Part shown: positions 1-7,997 of the stretch, one piece after another
How the letters are laid out: every line of letters starts with the position of its first letter
How positions within the stretch are numbered: the first letter of the stretch is position 1
DNA from: Prevotellaceae bacterium UBA6974
Lineage (GTDB): Bacteria > Bacteroidota > Bacteroidia > Bacteroidales > Bacteroidaceae
DNA length: 39,708 nucleotides
Direction: 5' to 3'
NCBI GenBank assembly: GCA_002450165.1
Contig: DJYQ01000021.1
Span: 1-39,708, forward strand
Notes under the pieces: model-generated
Databases searched by the model: none
Seen by the model: only the letters and a program-made list of their open reading frames with translations
What the model was told of the DNA's origin: nothing
Position numbers and translations under genes: made by a program

Positions 1-176
1 ATCCACACATCTGTTCCTCTCATCATTAGGCATTGACTACGATATGTGCGGCTCGGACTTTTCCACCTATGGACAGTCCATCCTCGACCTTATCTATGTC
101 CGTACAGGAGGCACCGAAAACATCTTCCGGCAACTGCTCCCACAGATACAGTCCTCAGGCAAACCCGTTCTACTGC
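1..176 (+). repeat. Partial second copy of the isomerase-like gene (direct repeat of 15489-15664)
   Basis: These bases match 15489-15664 at a constant offset of 15488. I found a single difference, C at 52 against T at 15540, which is synonymous in a Gly codon. The repeat corresponds to codons about 22-79 of the isomerase-like gene that lies complete at 15427-16587. Its reading frame is open here (frame 2) but runs into unrelated sequence after 176. The left edge is the window edge, so the true length is unknown. After 176 the sequence switches abruptly to the 3' end of a comM gene in a different frame, so this is a gene fragment at a rearrangement joint, not a functional gene. Confidence 0.9.
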
Positions 177-410
177 AATGCCCAGATGACCCCGCGCCTG
201 ATGAAACAGTTTGCCCAGCCCCGTCCGCAGGATATGGAGATGCTGCGCGAGGCAATGAACCGCCTGCAGCTCTCGGCCCGCGCCTACGACCGCATACTGC
301 GCGTAGCCCGCACCATTGCCGACCTGGACGGCAGCCCCGACATACAGGCTATTCACCTCACCGAAGCCATCAGCTTCCGCAGTCTCGACCGCGCTGGCTG
401 GGGCGAATGA
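174..410 (+). pseudogene. comM: 3' fragment of a ComM/YifB-family Mg-chelatase-like AAA+ ATPase
   Basis: Frame 3 from the TGC codon at 174 reads CNAQMTPRLMKQF, then SARAYDRILRVARTIADL, and ends SFRSLDRAGWGE. This is the C-terminal Mg_chelatase_C region of the ComM/YifB family, about 78 of the roughly 510 residues usual for the family. The Walker A and B and AAA+ parts are absent because the sequence upstream of 174-177 belongs to another gene in another frame. ComM is known as a hexameric helicase promoting branch migration in natural transformation. As it stands the fragment is not expressible as ComM. If 1-176 is an assembly error, the true gene could be intact in the organism. Confidence 0.85.
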
Positions 411-433
411 TGGACATAAATAAGCAGAATACT

Positions 434-441
434 TAATTTTG
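434..441 (+). promoter_or_regulatory. Candidate -7 box of the sensor-regulator gene
   Basis: TAATTTTG fits the Bacteroidetes -7 consensus TAnnTTTG and ends only 5 nt before the ATG at 447, which would give a nearly leaderless mRNA. I see no convincing TTTG at the -33 distance, so this is a weak call. Confidence 0.35.
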
Positions 442-446
442 AGTAG

Positions 447-2087
447 ATGAAACACATATTCACAACATATCGATACGCAATCATTGTACTGTCTTCGCTG
501 CTGGTGTTGTCCTGTACACTTCAGACAAATAAACGCCATTATATAATAGGTGTATCCCAATGTTCCGAGGACTCCTGGCGAACAAAGTTGAAGGCAGAAC
601 TTGAACAGTCCACATACTTTCACGATGGAATAGACCTCAGAATCATGTCGGCAGATGACGATGTTCAGATGCAGAAGCAGCAGATACACGAACTTATTGC
701 TCAGGGTATAGACCTGCTGATTGTTTCTCCGCAGCAGACACACAGTTTGTCGGATGCCATAAAGGAGGCAACAGAGAAGGGTGTTCCTGTGATAATGTTT
801 GACCGCAAGAGTGACGTCAAGGACTACACAGCCTTTATGGGAGCGGATAATTTTGCCATAGGCGAAATGATGGGAGAATATGCGGCATCACAATTGGGAG
901 GCATAGGAAATATCATTGAAATAGCCGGTGAGCACGGATCATCGCCGGCTATGGAGCGCCACCGAGGATTCAACGAAGCCATTAGCCGCTATCCGGGACT
1001 TAAGATTATAGGGTACGCCGAGGGAGACTGGAAACAGAATTCTGGCGATGAAGCCATGTCAAAGATACTGTCCGGCATGCATGGAACTGACATCGCCATA
1101 GACTGCATATTCGGAGGTAACGACCGTATGGCATTGGGAGCACGCTCTGCTCTGGAACGCTATTCTCAATCACATCCAGGAGCTCTACGCAGAATGCCAT
1201 CCTCTGTCATATACCTTGGTGTAGATGCTCTGGCTACACCGGGAGGAGGCATAGAGAAGGTTCAGCAAGGACTGCTTACTGCATCAGCCATCTACCCCAC
1301 ACATGGAAATGAACTCATGGATCTTGCAGTGGCAATTCTGCAAGGAGAGACATTTGAGAAGAACACCGGTATGGAGACCAGTATAGTTACATCTGCCAAT
1401 GCCAAAGTCCTGCTGATGCAGTATAAGGAGATTATCACCCAGGACGAGTATATCAAGAAGATGCAGACCCGTGTGGACAGTATCATGAAGGAATTGGATA
1501 CAGAGCGTACACTTTTATTCTTCATAGTATTGGTGGTGGTAATAGTATGTGTATCCTTGGTAGGTACGGTGCGTACAATCAAGATAAAACATCGGCTGAA
1601 CGAACATTTGAAGCAGAAGAACCACGAACTGGAACTGCAGAAGGAGACAGCCGAACGTCAGCGTGACGAACTGGAAGAACAACGTGACAAGCTAATTGAG
1701 GCAACAATGCACAACCAGCAGAATAAGGAGCAGGATGACGAAATGTTGTATGACGATGAAAAGGCTGATTTTCGTCAGCAGAACGAGTTTATCCAGAAAT
1801 TCAACAGGGCTGTGGATGATAATATGTCCAACTCCGACCTGTCTGTCGAAGATATCGGAGATATCATGCTCCTTTCGCGCGTTCAACTTTATCGCAGAGT
1901 CAAGGCTATGACTGGAAAATCCCCAGTGGAAATTATTCGAGAGCGTCGTCTTAAACGCGCCAATCTGCTCCTTGCGGATACATCACTTTCGGTATCGGAG
2001 ATAGCGTACCGTGTAGGTTTTGCATCACCATCATATTTTACAAAGTGTTACAAGGATTTCTTTGGGCACTCACCCAAGGGGACATAG
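447..2087 (+). CDS. Membrane-spanning sugar-binding AraC-type regulator of the fructan locus, without kinase
   Basis: Residues 1-21 form a hydrophobic signal segment ending in a lipobox-like VLSC. Residues about 25-345 are a periplasmic binding protein of the ribose-binding/LacI type (IIGVSQCSEDSWR, LIVSPQ, VPVIMFDRK, IFGGNDRMALGA, YLGVDA). A transmembrane helix follows at about 357-376, then a charged coiled coil at about 383-425, and an AraC-type double helix-turn-helix at 448-546 (LSRVQLYRRVKAMTG, SEIAYRVGFASPSYFTKCYK). Hybrid two-component regulators such as BT1754 have the same ends but carry HisKA, HATPase and receiver domains between them; none is present here. By position it probably senses fructose in the periplasm and activates the downstream operon from the membrane (inference). 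The protein stops at GHSPKGT, about ten residues earlier than many AraC domains. Confidence 0.85.
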   Translation: MKHIFTTYRYAIIVLSSLLVLSCTLQTNKRHYIIGVSQCSEDSWRTKLKAELEQSTYFHDGIDLRIMSADDDVQMQKQQIHELIAQGIDLLIVSPQQTHSLSDAIKEATEKGVPVIMFDRKSDVKDYTAFMGADNFAIGEMMGEYAASQLGGIGNIIEIAGEHGSSPAMERHRGFNEAISRYPGLKIIGYAEGDWKQNSGDEAMSKILSGMHGTDIAIDCIFGGNDRMALGARSALERYSQSHPGALRRMPSSVIYLGVDALATPGGGIEKVQQGLLTASAIYPTHGNELMDLAVAILQGETFEKNTGMETSIVTSANAKVLLMQYKEIITQDEYIKKMQTRVDSIMKELDTERTLLFFIVLVVVIVCVSLVGTVRTIKIKHRLNEHLKQKNHELELQKETAERQRDELEEQRDKLIEATMHNQQNKEQDDEMLYDDEKADFRQQNEFIQKFNRAVDDNMSNSDLSVEDIGDIMLLSRVQLYRRVKAMTGKSPVEIIRERRLKRANLLLADTSLSVSEIAYRVGFASPSYFTKCYKDFFGHSPKGT

Positions 2088-2112
2088 CAAAAATGATACA
2101 AAGACCACAAAT

Positions 2113-2157
2113 AATGTTGCAGTGACCGATTTTTAAAAGTCACTGCAACATTTTTTT
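2113..2157 (+). terminator. Rho-independent terminator after the regulator gene
   Basis: A perfect 12-bp inverted repeat, 2115-2126 with 2139-2150, extended by A-T pairs and followed by a run of seven T. It separates the regulator from the fructan operon, which must therefore have its own promoter between 2158 and 2258. Confidence 0.85.
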
Positions 2158-2173
2158 ATATATAGTTATTTCG

Positions 2174-2207
2174 AAGAGGTATATTTTTGTGTTGCGAATC
2201 ACCTCTT
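2174..2207 (+). promoter_or_regulatory. Candidate promoter of the fructan operon with flanking inverted repeat
   Basis: TATTTTTG at 2182-2189 fits TAnnTTTG. It lies inside a 7-bp inverted repeat, AAGAGGT at 2174-2180 and ACCTCTT at 2201-2207. The first ATG of the long open frame (2187) falls inside this box, supporting translation from 2259 instead. No clear -33 TTTG is visible, as might be expected for an activator-dependent promoter. Confidence 0.45.
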
Positions 2208-2258
2208 AGATTAAGCAAAATATACCCGATTCAGAATATACAAAATCGAAAATCAACT

Positions 2259-3980
2259 ATGAAGAAACGCATCTTCTCCGGTTCCAGAAGGCTGATTATG
2301 GCGGTTGCCGCCATTGTTACAATGCCTGCCTGGAATAATGCATGGGCTCAGACTCTAAGAATTGCCCACCTGGCAAATGACAATTTTTTGATTCGTGTTT
2401 CACCTGAGACAAAGGAAAAATTCCTACTGCTCCCAATCGAGGAAGCCGCACCGGAATCACAGGTCAGGGTCGTGGCAGACAATGCGCAGCAGCGCCTGCT
2501 CAACATCCGTATGGCGCTGACCAAGGTAGACTACTATCTGCCTTTTTCTCTGGACGAGTTCCGCGGCATGGAGCTATCGCTGTATTCACATATTAACATA
2601 GACCGAAGCAACCGCGGTGGGGTAGGCAGTGAAATTTGGCGTAACCACATCGGACTAAGCGATACATTTGACACTACCAATCGTGAGAAGTTCCGCCCGA
2701 CCTATCACCACGCTCCGGAATATGCATGGATGAACGACCCCAACGGAATGTTCTACAAGGACGGAGTCTGGCATCTTTACTACCAGTACAACCCCTACGG
2801 AAGTATGTGGGGCAATATGCACTGGGGACATTCCACGTCCAGGGATCTAATCAACTGGGATCATCATCCCATAGCTTTGAAACAGGATATGCATGGAGCT
2901 ATTTTCAGCGGATCGTGCATTGTTGACCATAACAATACCGCCGGTTTCGGCAATGATGCTGTAATAGCAATGTACACAGCCAGTACGCAGACCCCATGGG
3001 GATACGATTTGCAGACACAGCACATCGCCTACAGCACGGATGGTGGATATACTTTTCATAAATATGAGGGGAATCCGGTACTGACTGCAGACATTCCGGA
3101 TTTTCGTGACCCCAATATGTTCTGGATGGAAGAGACGCAACGATGGATTCTGGTAATGAGTGCAGGACAGGAAATGCGTATTTACTCCAGCCCCGACATG
3201 AAGGACTGGACAGAGGAAAGCCGTTTTGGAAAGGGACTTGGATGCCATGACGGTGTGTGGGAATGTCCGGACCTTATGAAATTGCCGCTTCCGGGTTCAA
3301 AGGGCTCAAAATGGGTGCTCATCTGTAATATCAACCCCGGAGGACCTTCAGGAGGTAGCGCCACACAATATTTTATCGGTGATTTTGACGGACACCGTTT
3401 TACAGTAGATAACGCAGGCAGATATGAAGACGGCAAGTCTTTATGGCAAGATTATGGAAAGGACCATTATGCCACAGTAAGTTTTTCCGATGCTCCCGAC
3501 CGACGTCACACCATGATAGGATGGATGAGTAACTGGCAGTACGCCAACGTAGTGCCTACAATGCAATATCGCAGCGCCAATACCATCTGCCGCGAGCCAT
3601 ACCTGTACAAGGGCTCGGACAGACTTCTCTACCTGGGATCACGCCCCTCGCCCGAATATACCGGCAAGGGCCTTGACAGGGAAGTCAAGATCAAAGGCTC
3701 ATGCTCCGTTATACTGAGTAATGCACAGGGCGAGGAGTTTCGCCTGATCTACGACGAAAAAGCCATGACCCTGACAGCCGACCGCTCATGCAGCGGTGAA
3801 AAAGCCTTCTCGCAAGACTTTGACGTAAAAGCCGTTGCTCCCGTCCGTAACAGAATCACCGGCATGCGCATCTTCATTGACAACTCCAGTGTCGAAGTCT
3901 TTGCCAATAACGGAGAGGTTGTAATAACATCCCTTGTATTCCCCAAGAGTAGATACAATAATATCAGAATTGAAAAATAA
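2259..3980 (+). CDS. Secreted exo-type GH32 fructan beta-fructosidase (DUF4980 + GH32)
   Basis: This 573-residue protein starts at 2259, where a signal peptide begins (MKKRIFSGSRR, hydrophobic core, cleavage after AWA). Residues about 33-140 look like the DUF4980 beta-domain found before GH32 in Bacteroidales. The five-bladed propeller follows, with all three GH32 catalytic motifs: WMNDPNG (nucleophile D160), FRDP (D284) and WECPDL (acid/base E335). A C-terminal beta-sandwich module ends with SVEVFANNGEVVITS, typical of GH32. There is no lipobox, so it is probably periplasmic and would release fructose from imported oligosaccharides, as enzymes such as BT1765 do. It is the first gene of the operon. 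Linkage preference (levan or inulin) cannot be read from the sequence. Confidence 0.92.
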   Translation: MKKRIFSGSRRLIMAVAAIVTMPAWNNAWAQTLRIAHLANDNFLIRVSPETKEKFLLLPIEEAAPESQVRVVADNAQQRLLNIRMALTKVDYYLPFSLDEFRGMELSLYSHINIDRSNRGGVGSEIWRNHIGLSDTFDTTNREKFRPTYHHAPEYAWMNDPNGMFYKDGVWHLYYQYNPYGSMWGNMHWGHSTSRDLINWDHHPIALKQDMHGAIFSGSCIVDHNNTAGFGNDAVIAMYTASTQTPWGYDLQTQHIAYSTDGGYTFHKYEGNPVLTADIPDFRDPNMFWMEETQRWILVMSAGQEMRIYSSPDMKDWTEESRFGKGLGCHDGVWECPDLMKLPLPGSKGSKWVLICNINPGGPSGGSATQYFIGDFDGHRFTVDNAGRYEDGKSLWQDYGKDHYATVSFSDAPDRRHTMIGWMSNWQYANVVPTMQYRSANTICREPYLYKGSDRLLYLGSRPSPEYTGKGLDREVKIKGSCSVILSNAQGEEFRLIYDEKAMTLTADRSCSGEKAFSQDFDVKAVAPVRNRITGMRIFIDNSSVEVFANNGEVVITSLVFPKSRYNNIRIEK

Positions 3981-4004
3981 CCAATACAATCTAACCTACA
4001 AATT

Positions 4005-4859
4005 ATGAAAAAGATTCTATTCTTTCTGATGCTGGCATGTGTATGCGTAGCATCATCAGCGACCGACCTGTGGGAAGGAACCCACGCAGTCAATTGGGAC
4101 AACACCGTCATGATTTCTGCCGACAAGTTTGCAGACATCAGGATGGGAAACAAGATTGTCCTCGAATTTACAGTCCAGGCAGAGGACGTTGTCGAATTGA
4201 AGTCTAACGGACAGAAACTGCCTGGAACCCGCTATCACCGTCTCTATACGGATAACACCAGTATAGAGGTTTTCCTCACAAAGTCAGCCGTTGAGGAAGT
4301 CAAGGCCAACGGACTTGAAATCTGCGGTTCAAACTTCACTCTTTCGAAAGTGTGGTTCGGTGACGGTAAGGACAATGTCACGGACAACACCGTGTGGACA
4401 GGATATTTTTGGATGGACAATTGGTCTACACTTGAGATCTGGAAAGAATTTCTGCCCCAGAGTCTGGACGGCTACAAGGCAATCCGCTTCTGCAGCGAAG
4501 CCGGACGTACAGACTATGTTATAAATGTAATGGCATCATGGGATGGTGCAGACAAGATTGCCGACCAAACCACAATGACAATGACGGACAATTATGCCGA
4601 ACTGGACCTGACAAAACTTACTTCGGAGCAGAAGCAGCTCTTCTACAAGACAGACCGCATTATGATACAGTGCAATAAAGAGGCAGGCGAGCCATTCAAC
4701 TTTACCTCGATTGAACTTGTAGAAATACCAAGCGGAATCTCAGCAATGGAGGGTGCATCCAAGGACAAGTCTGCCGAGCTCTACAATCTTGCCGGCCGGA
4801 AGACAGACGGCAATTCACGCGGAATCGTTATATCCCGTGGCAAAAAGTATATAAAATAG
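4005..4859 (+). CDS. Secreted protein of two tandem W-rich beta-domains with a sorting-like C-terminal tail
   Basis: A 284-residue protein with a signal peptide (MKKILFFLMLACVCVASSA). Two domains of similar plan follow. The first starts LWEGTHAVNWDN (about residue 22) and runs through SIEVFLTKSAVEEVK to FTLSKVWF; the second starts VWTGYFWMDNW (about 130) and runs through AELDLTKLTSEQKQL to FTSIELVEI. Such WEG/WTG domains recur in Bacteroidetes extracellular proteins and look like carbohydrate-binding beta-sandwiches. The end, AELYNLAGRK...GKKYIK, resembles the C-terminal tails of many Prevotella secreted proteins. It lies 24 nt after the GH32 gene and 28 nt before susC, so it is part of the operon. 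I know of no counterpart at this position in the B. thetaiotaomicron fructan locus. A fructan-binding role is an inference. Confidence 0.75.
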   Translation: MKKILFFLMLACVCVASSATDLWEGTHAVNWDNTVMISADKFADIRMGNKIVLEFTVQAEDVVELKSNGQKLPGTRYHRLYTDNTSIEVFLTKSAVEEVKANGLEICGSNFTLSKVWFGDGKDNVTDNTVWTGYFWMDNWSTLEIWKEFLPQSLDGYKAIRFCSEAGRTDYVINVMASWDGADKIADQTTMTMTDNYAELDLTKLTSEQKQLFYKTDRIMIQCNKEAGEPFNFTSIELVEIPSGISAMEGASKDKSAELYNLAGRKTDGNSRGIVISRGKKYIK

Positions 4860-4887
4860 CCTATTTACAATCTAATACATCACAGAC

Positions 4888-7800
4888 ATGAACAGAATCA
4901 AATCACTGTTTCTGGTTCTATTAACCATCCTGATAGGCGGCACAACATATGCTCAAACCATTAAAGTATCAGGTACGGTCATAGACAAGGAACTACAAGA
5001 ATCCGTAATCGGAGCAGCGGTTCAGGAAGTCGGTACACAGAACGGCACCGTTACAGACATGGACGGCAAGTTTTCTCTCACGGTCAACAAAGGGGCCCAG
5101 TTGCGCATCAGCTACATGGGATATGCCACACAGGTACTTCCAGCCAAGGAGGTCATGAACATCCTCATGAGCGAAGATGCCAAAATGATGAAGGAGATGG
5201 TAGTTACCGGTTATCAGGTACAACGTAAAGCTGACCTCACCGGTGCAGTATCCGTAGTCGATGTCAACGAACTGAAGAAACAAAATGAAAACAACCCCAT
5301 CAAGGCAATGCAGGGACGCGTGCCAGGCATGAACATCAGCGCCAACGGTTCGCCGTCAGGAGCCGCCACAGTGCGTATCCGCGGTGTCGGAACCCTCAAT
5401 GACAACGACCCTCTCTACATCATTGACGGTGTGCCTACAAAGGCAGGCATGCACGAGCTCAACGGTAACGACATTGAAAGTATCCAGGTGCTCAAGGATG
5501 CAGCCTCGGCATCAATCTATGGTTCTCGCGCCGCAAACGGTGTAATCATCATTACTACCAAGAAAGGTAAGACTGGCAAGGTCAACGTTGACTTTGACGC
5601 CAGTCTTTCAGCTCAGATGTACACACACAAGCTCGAAGTCCTCAACACCCAGCAGTACGGACAGGCAATGTGGCAGGCATTTGTCAACGATGGCAAGAAC
5701 CCCAACACCAACGGCCTGGGATATAACTACAACTGGGGCTATGACCAGAAAGGCATCCCCGTGCTTTATGGCATGACCCTCAACAAGTACCTTGACAACG
5801 GCAAGACCCCCGCTTCCGATACAGACTGGTTTGGCAAGACTACACGCACAGGTTTCATCCAACAGTACAACCTCTCTCTCAGCGGCAGTGGCGAGCATAG
5901 CAACTCATTCTTCTCTGTCGGTTACTACAAGAACAAGGGTATCATCCGTCAGACAGACTTTGAGCGTTTCTCGTTCCGTATTAATAACGAGTACAAGATT
6001 ATCAATGACATCGTTACCATAGGCGAACACTTCACCGGCAACCGTACAAGCGAGGTCCAGGATCCAGGCATTCTGCAGAATGTTCTTCAGTATCCATCCA
6101 TAATTCCAGTCTATGACATAGACGGAGAATATGCCGGTCCACACGGAGGCTACACATCATACCAGAATCCCGTAGCACGTCTGGACCGCAACAAGGATAA
6201 TCGCTACACATACTGGCGACTGTTCGGTGACGCATACATCAATATCAATCCATTCAAGAATTTCAATATCAAATCCACATTTGGTATTGACTATGCACAA
6301 AAGAAGCAGCGCATATTCCAGTATCCTATTACCGAAGGAACTGCAGCCAATACCACCAATTCAGTTGAAGCCAAGCAGGAACATTGGATGCGCTGGATGT
6401 GGAATGCCGTAGCATCATACAACTTCGAAATAAAGAAACACCGCTTTGATGCACTTCTTGGCGTCGAGCTCAACCGCGAGACATCGGACTACTTCAGTGC
6501 TGTAGGTTATGACTATCCTGTATTTGATACAGACTATATGTGGCCCGAGACAGGAACAGGCGTGCCTAAGGTTTATGGCGGAGGCGACGGATTCTCGCTC
6601 GTATCCTTCTTCGCCAAGGCTAACTATGCCTATGCCGACCGTTACCTGGCCAGCGTCACGGTGCGTCATGACGGTTCAAGCCGTTTCGGTAAGAACAACC
6701 GTTACGGTACATTCCCGTCATTCAGTGCAGGTTGGCGTATCTCAGAGGAAAAGTTCATGAAAAACGTTACATGGCTTGACAACCTCAAGATTCGCGTCAG
6801 CTGGGGTAAGACAGGTAACCAGCAGATTGCAAATACCGCACGCTACTCGCTGTACAAGAGTACCATGGGCACCATCACAGATGCCGGTTCCAGCTACGAT
6901 ACGGCCTATGATATTGCCGGAAACAACAGCGGCAATCTCTCCAGCGGCTTCAAGCGCATACAGCGTGGCAACGACGACCTCAAGTGGGAGACAACAACTC
7001 AGACAAACATAGGTTTTGACTTCGAGGTACTCAAGAATACCCTGTATGGAAGTTTCGAATGGTACAACAAGAAGACAACCGACATTCTCGTGGATATGCC
7101 GGCAATCGCAATTGCAGGCGAGGGAGCACATCAGTTTATCAATGCAGGTACCGTCCTCAACCGCGGTGTCGAGTTCACGCTTGGCTGGCGTGGCGAGAAA
7201 AAGGGATTCCGCTGGGATCTTACAGGCAATCTCGGCCACTACTACAACGAGATACAGTCACTTCCTGAGACCCTCGTTTCAAACGGAACATTCGGCGGCA
7301 ACGCCACCAATCCCATCATCGGCCATGCATACGGTTCGCAGGTAGGTTACGTATTTGACGGCATTTTCCAGAACCAGGCCGAGGTTGACAACCATGCCCA
7401 GCAGGCACAGGCAGCCGTCGGACGCATGCGTTTCAAGGATCTGGACGGCGACGGTAAGATAACCGACAAAGACCAGACCTGGATATACGATCCTACGCCC
7501 AAGTGCTCGTTCGGCCTGAACGTCTATCTCCAGTACAAGAACTTTGATTTTACAATGTTCTGGCAGGGCGAAGTCGGTCGTGATGTCATAACAAAGGACC
7601 TGAAACTGGAAACAGACCTGTGGGCCGGAACCAACGTTCCTAACCTGAACAAGGGTACGCGTCTGTTGGATGCATGGACTCCAAACAACCCGACATCCCT
7701 TATTCCGGCACTGACATCAACACCAGTGGGTCTCGAGTCGGCAATGAGTTCATACTATGTTGAGAACGGTTCGTATGCAAAGCTGCGCACAATCCAGTTT

Positions 7801-7983
7801 GGCTACAACCTGCCCAAAAATGCCCTCAAGAAGATTTTTCTCAGCCGTCTGCGCTTCTATCTGTCGGCACAAAACGTGCTCACAATCAAGAGCGGTAAAT
7901 TCTCCGGTGTAGATCCCGAGAATGCCGGTTACGGCTATCCAATTCCTCTGAATGTGACATTCGGCCTCAACGCCTCATTCTAA
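4888..7983 (+). CDS. susC: SusC/RagA-family TonB-dependent outer membrane fructan transporter
   Basis: A 1031-residue protein with a signal peptide (cleavage after TTYA). Residues about 25-100 are the carboxypeptidase-D-regulatory-like domain (VSGTVIDKELQESVIGAAV, GTVTDMDGKFSL). The plug domain follows, with the SusC signature VRIRGVGTLNDNDPLYIIDG at about 155-180, then a large 22-strand-type barrel ending in a C-terminal Phe. There is no N-terminal STN domain, so anti-sigma-type signalling is unlikely. It imports oligosaccharides together with the SusD lipoprotein, powered by TonB. The stop codon shares one base with an ATG at 7983, so the pair is translationally linked. It corresponds to BT1763 by locus order. 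Confidence 0.95.
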   Translation: MNRIKSLFLVLLTILIGGTTYAQTIKVSGTVIDKELQESVIGAAVQEVGTQNGTVTDMDGKFSLTVNKGAQLRISYMGYATQVLPAKEVMNILMSEDAKMMKEMVVTGYQVQRKADLTGAVSVVDVNELKKQNENNPIKAMQGRVPGMNISANGSPSGAATVRIRGVGTLNDNDPLYIIDGVPTKAGMHELNGNDIESIQVLKDAASASIYGSRAANGVIIITTKKGKTGKVNVDFDASLSAQMYTHKLEVLNTQQYGQAMWQAFVNDGKNPNTNGLGYNYNWGYDQKGIPVLYGMTLNKYLDNGKTPASDTDWFGKTTRTGFIQQYNLSLSGSGEHSNSFFSVGYYKNKGIIRQTDFERFSFRINNEYKIINDIVTIGEHFTGNRTSEVQDPGILQNVLQYPSIIPVYDIDGEYAGPHGGYTSYQNPVARLDRNKDNRYTYWRLFGDAYININPFKNFNIKSTFGIDYAQKKQRIFQYPITEGTAANTTNSVEAKQEHWMRWMWNAVASYNFEIKKHRFDALLGVELNRETSDYFSAVGYDYPVFDTDYMWPETGTGVPKVYGGGDGFSLVSFFAKANYAYADRYLASVTVRHDGSSRFGKNNRYGTFPSFSAGWRISEEKFMKNVTWLDNLKIRVSWGKTGNQQIANTARYSLYKSTMGTITDAGSSYDTAYDIAGNNSGNLSSGFKRIQRGNDDLKWETTTQTNIGFDFEVLKNTLYGSFEWYNKKTTDILVDMPAIAIAGEGAHQFINAGTVLNRGVEFTLGWRGEKKGFRWDLTGNLGHYYNEIQSLPETLVSNGTFGGNATNPIIGHAYGSQVGYVFDGIFQNQAEVDNHAQQAQAAVGRMRFKDLDGDGKITDKDQTWIYDPTPKCSFGLNVYLQYKNFDFTMFWQGEVGRDVITKDLKLETDLWAGTNVPNLNKGTRLLDAWTPNNPTSLIPALTSTPVGLESAMSSYYVENGSYAKLRTIQFGYNLPKNALKKIFLSRLRFYLSAQNVLTIKSGKFSGVDPENAGYGYPIPLNVTFGLNASF

Positions 7984-7997
7984 TGCGCAATACAACT

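Noticed and set aside
44..436. Apparent fusion protein from the isomerase fragment into comM sequence
   Set aside because: After 176 this frame is not the comM frame, so the product would be nonsense; the true comM residues are in frame 3.
2187..2258. Upstream start of the first GH32 gene
   Set aside because: The extra 24 residues precede a normal signal peptide and the ATG sits inside the likely -7 box.
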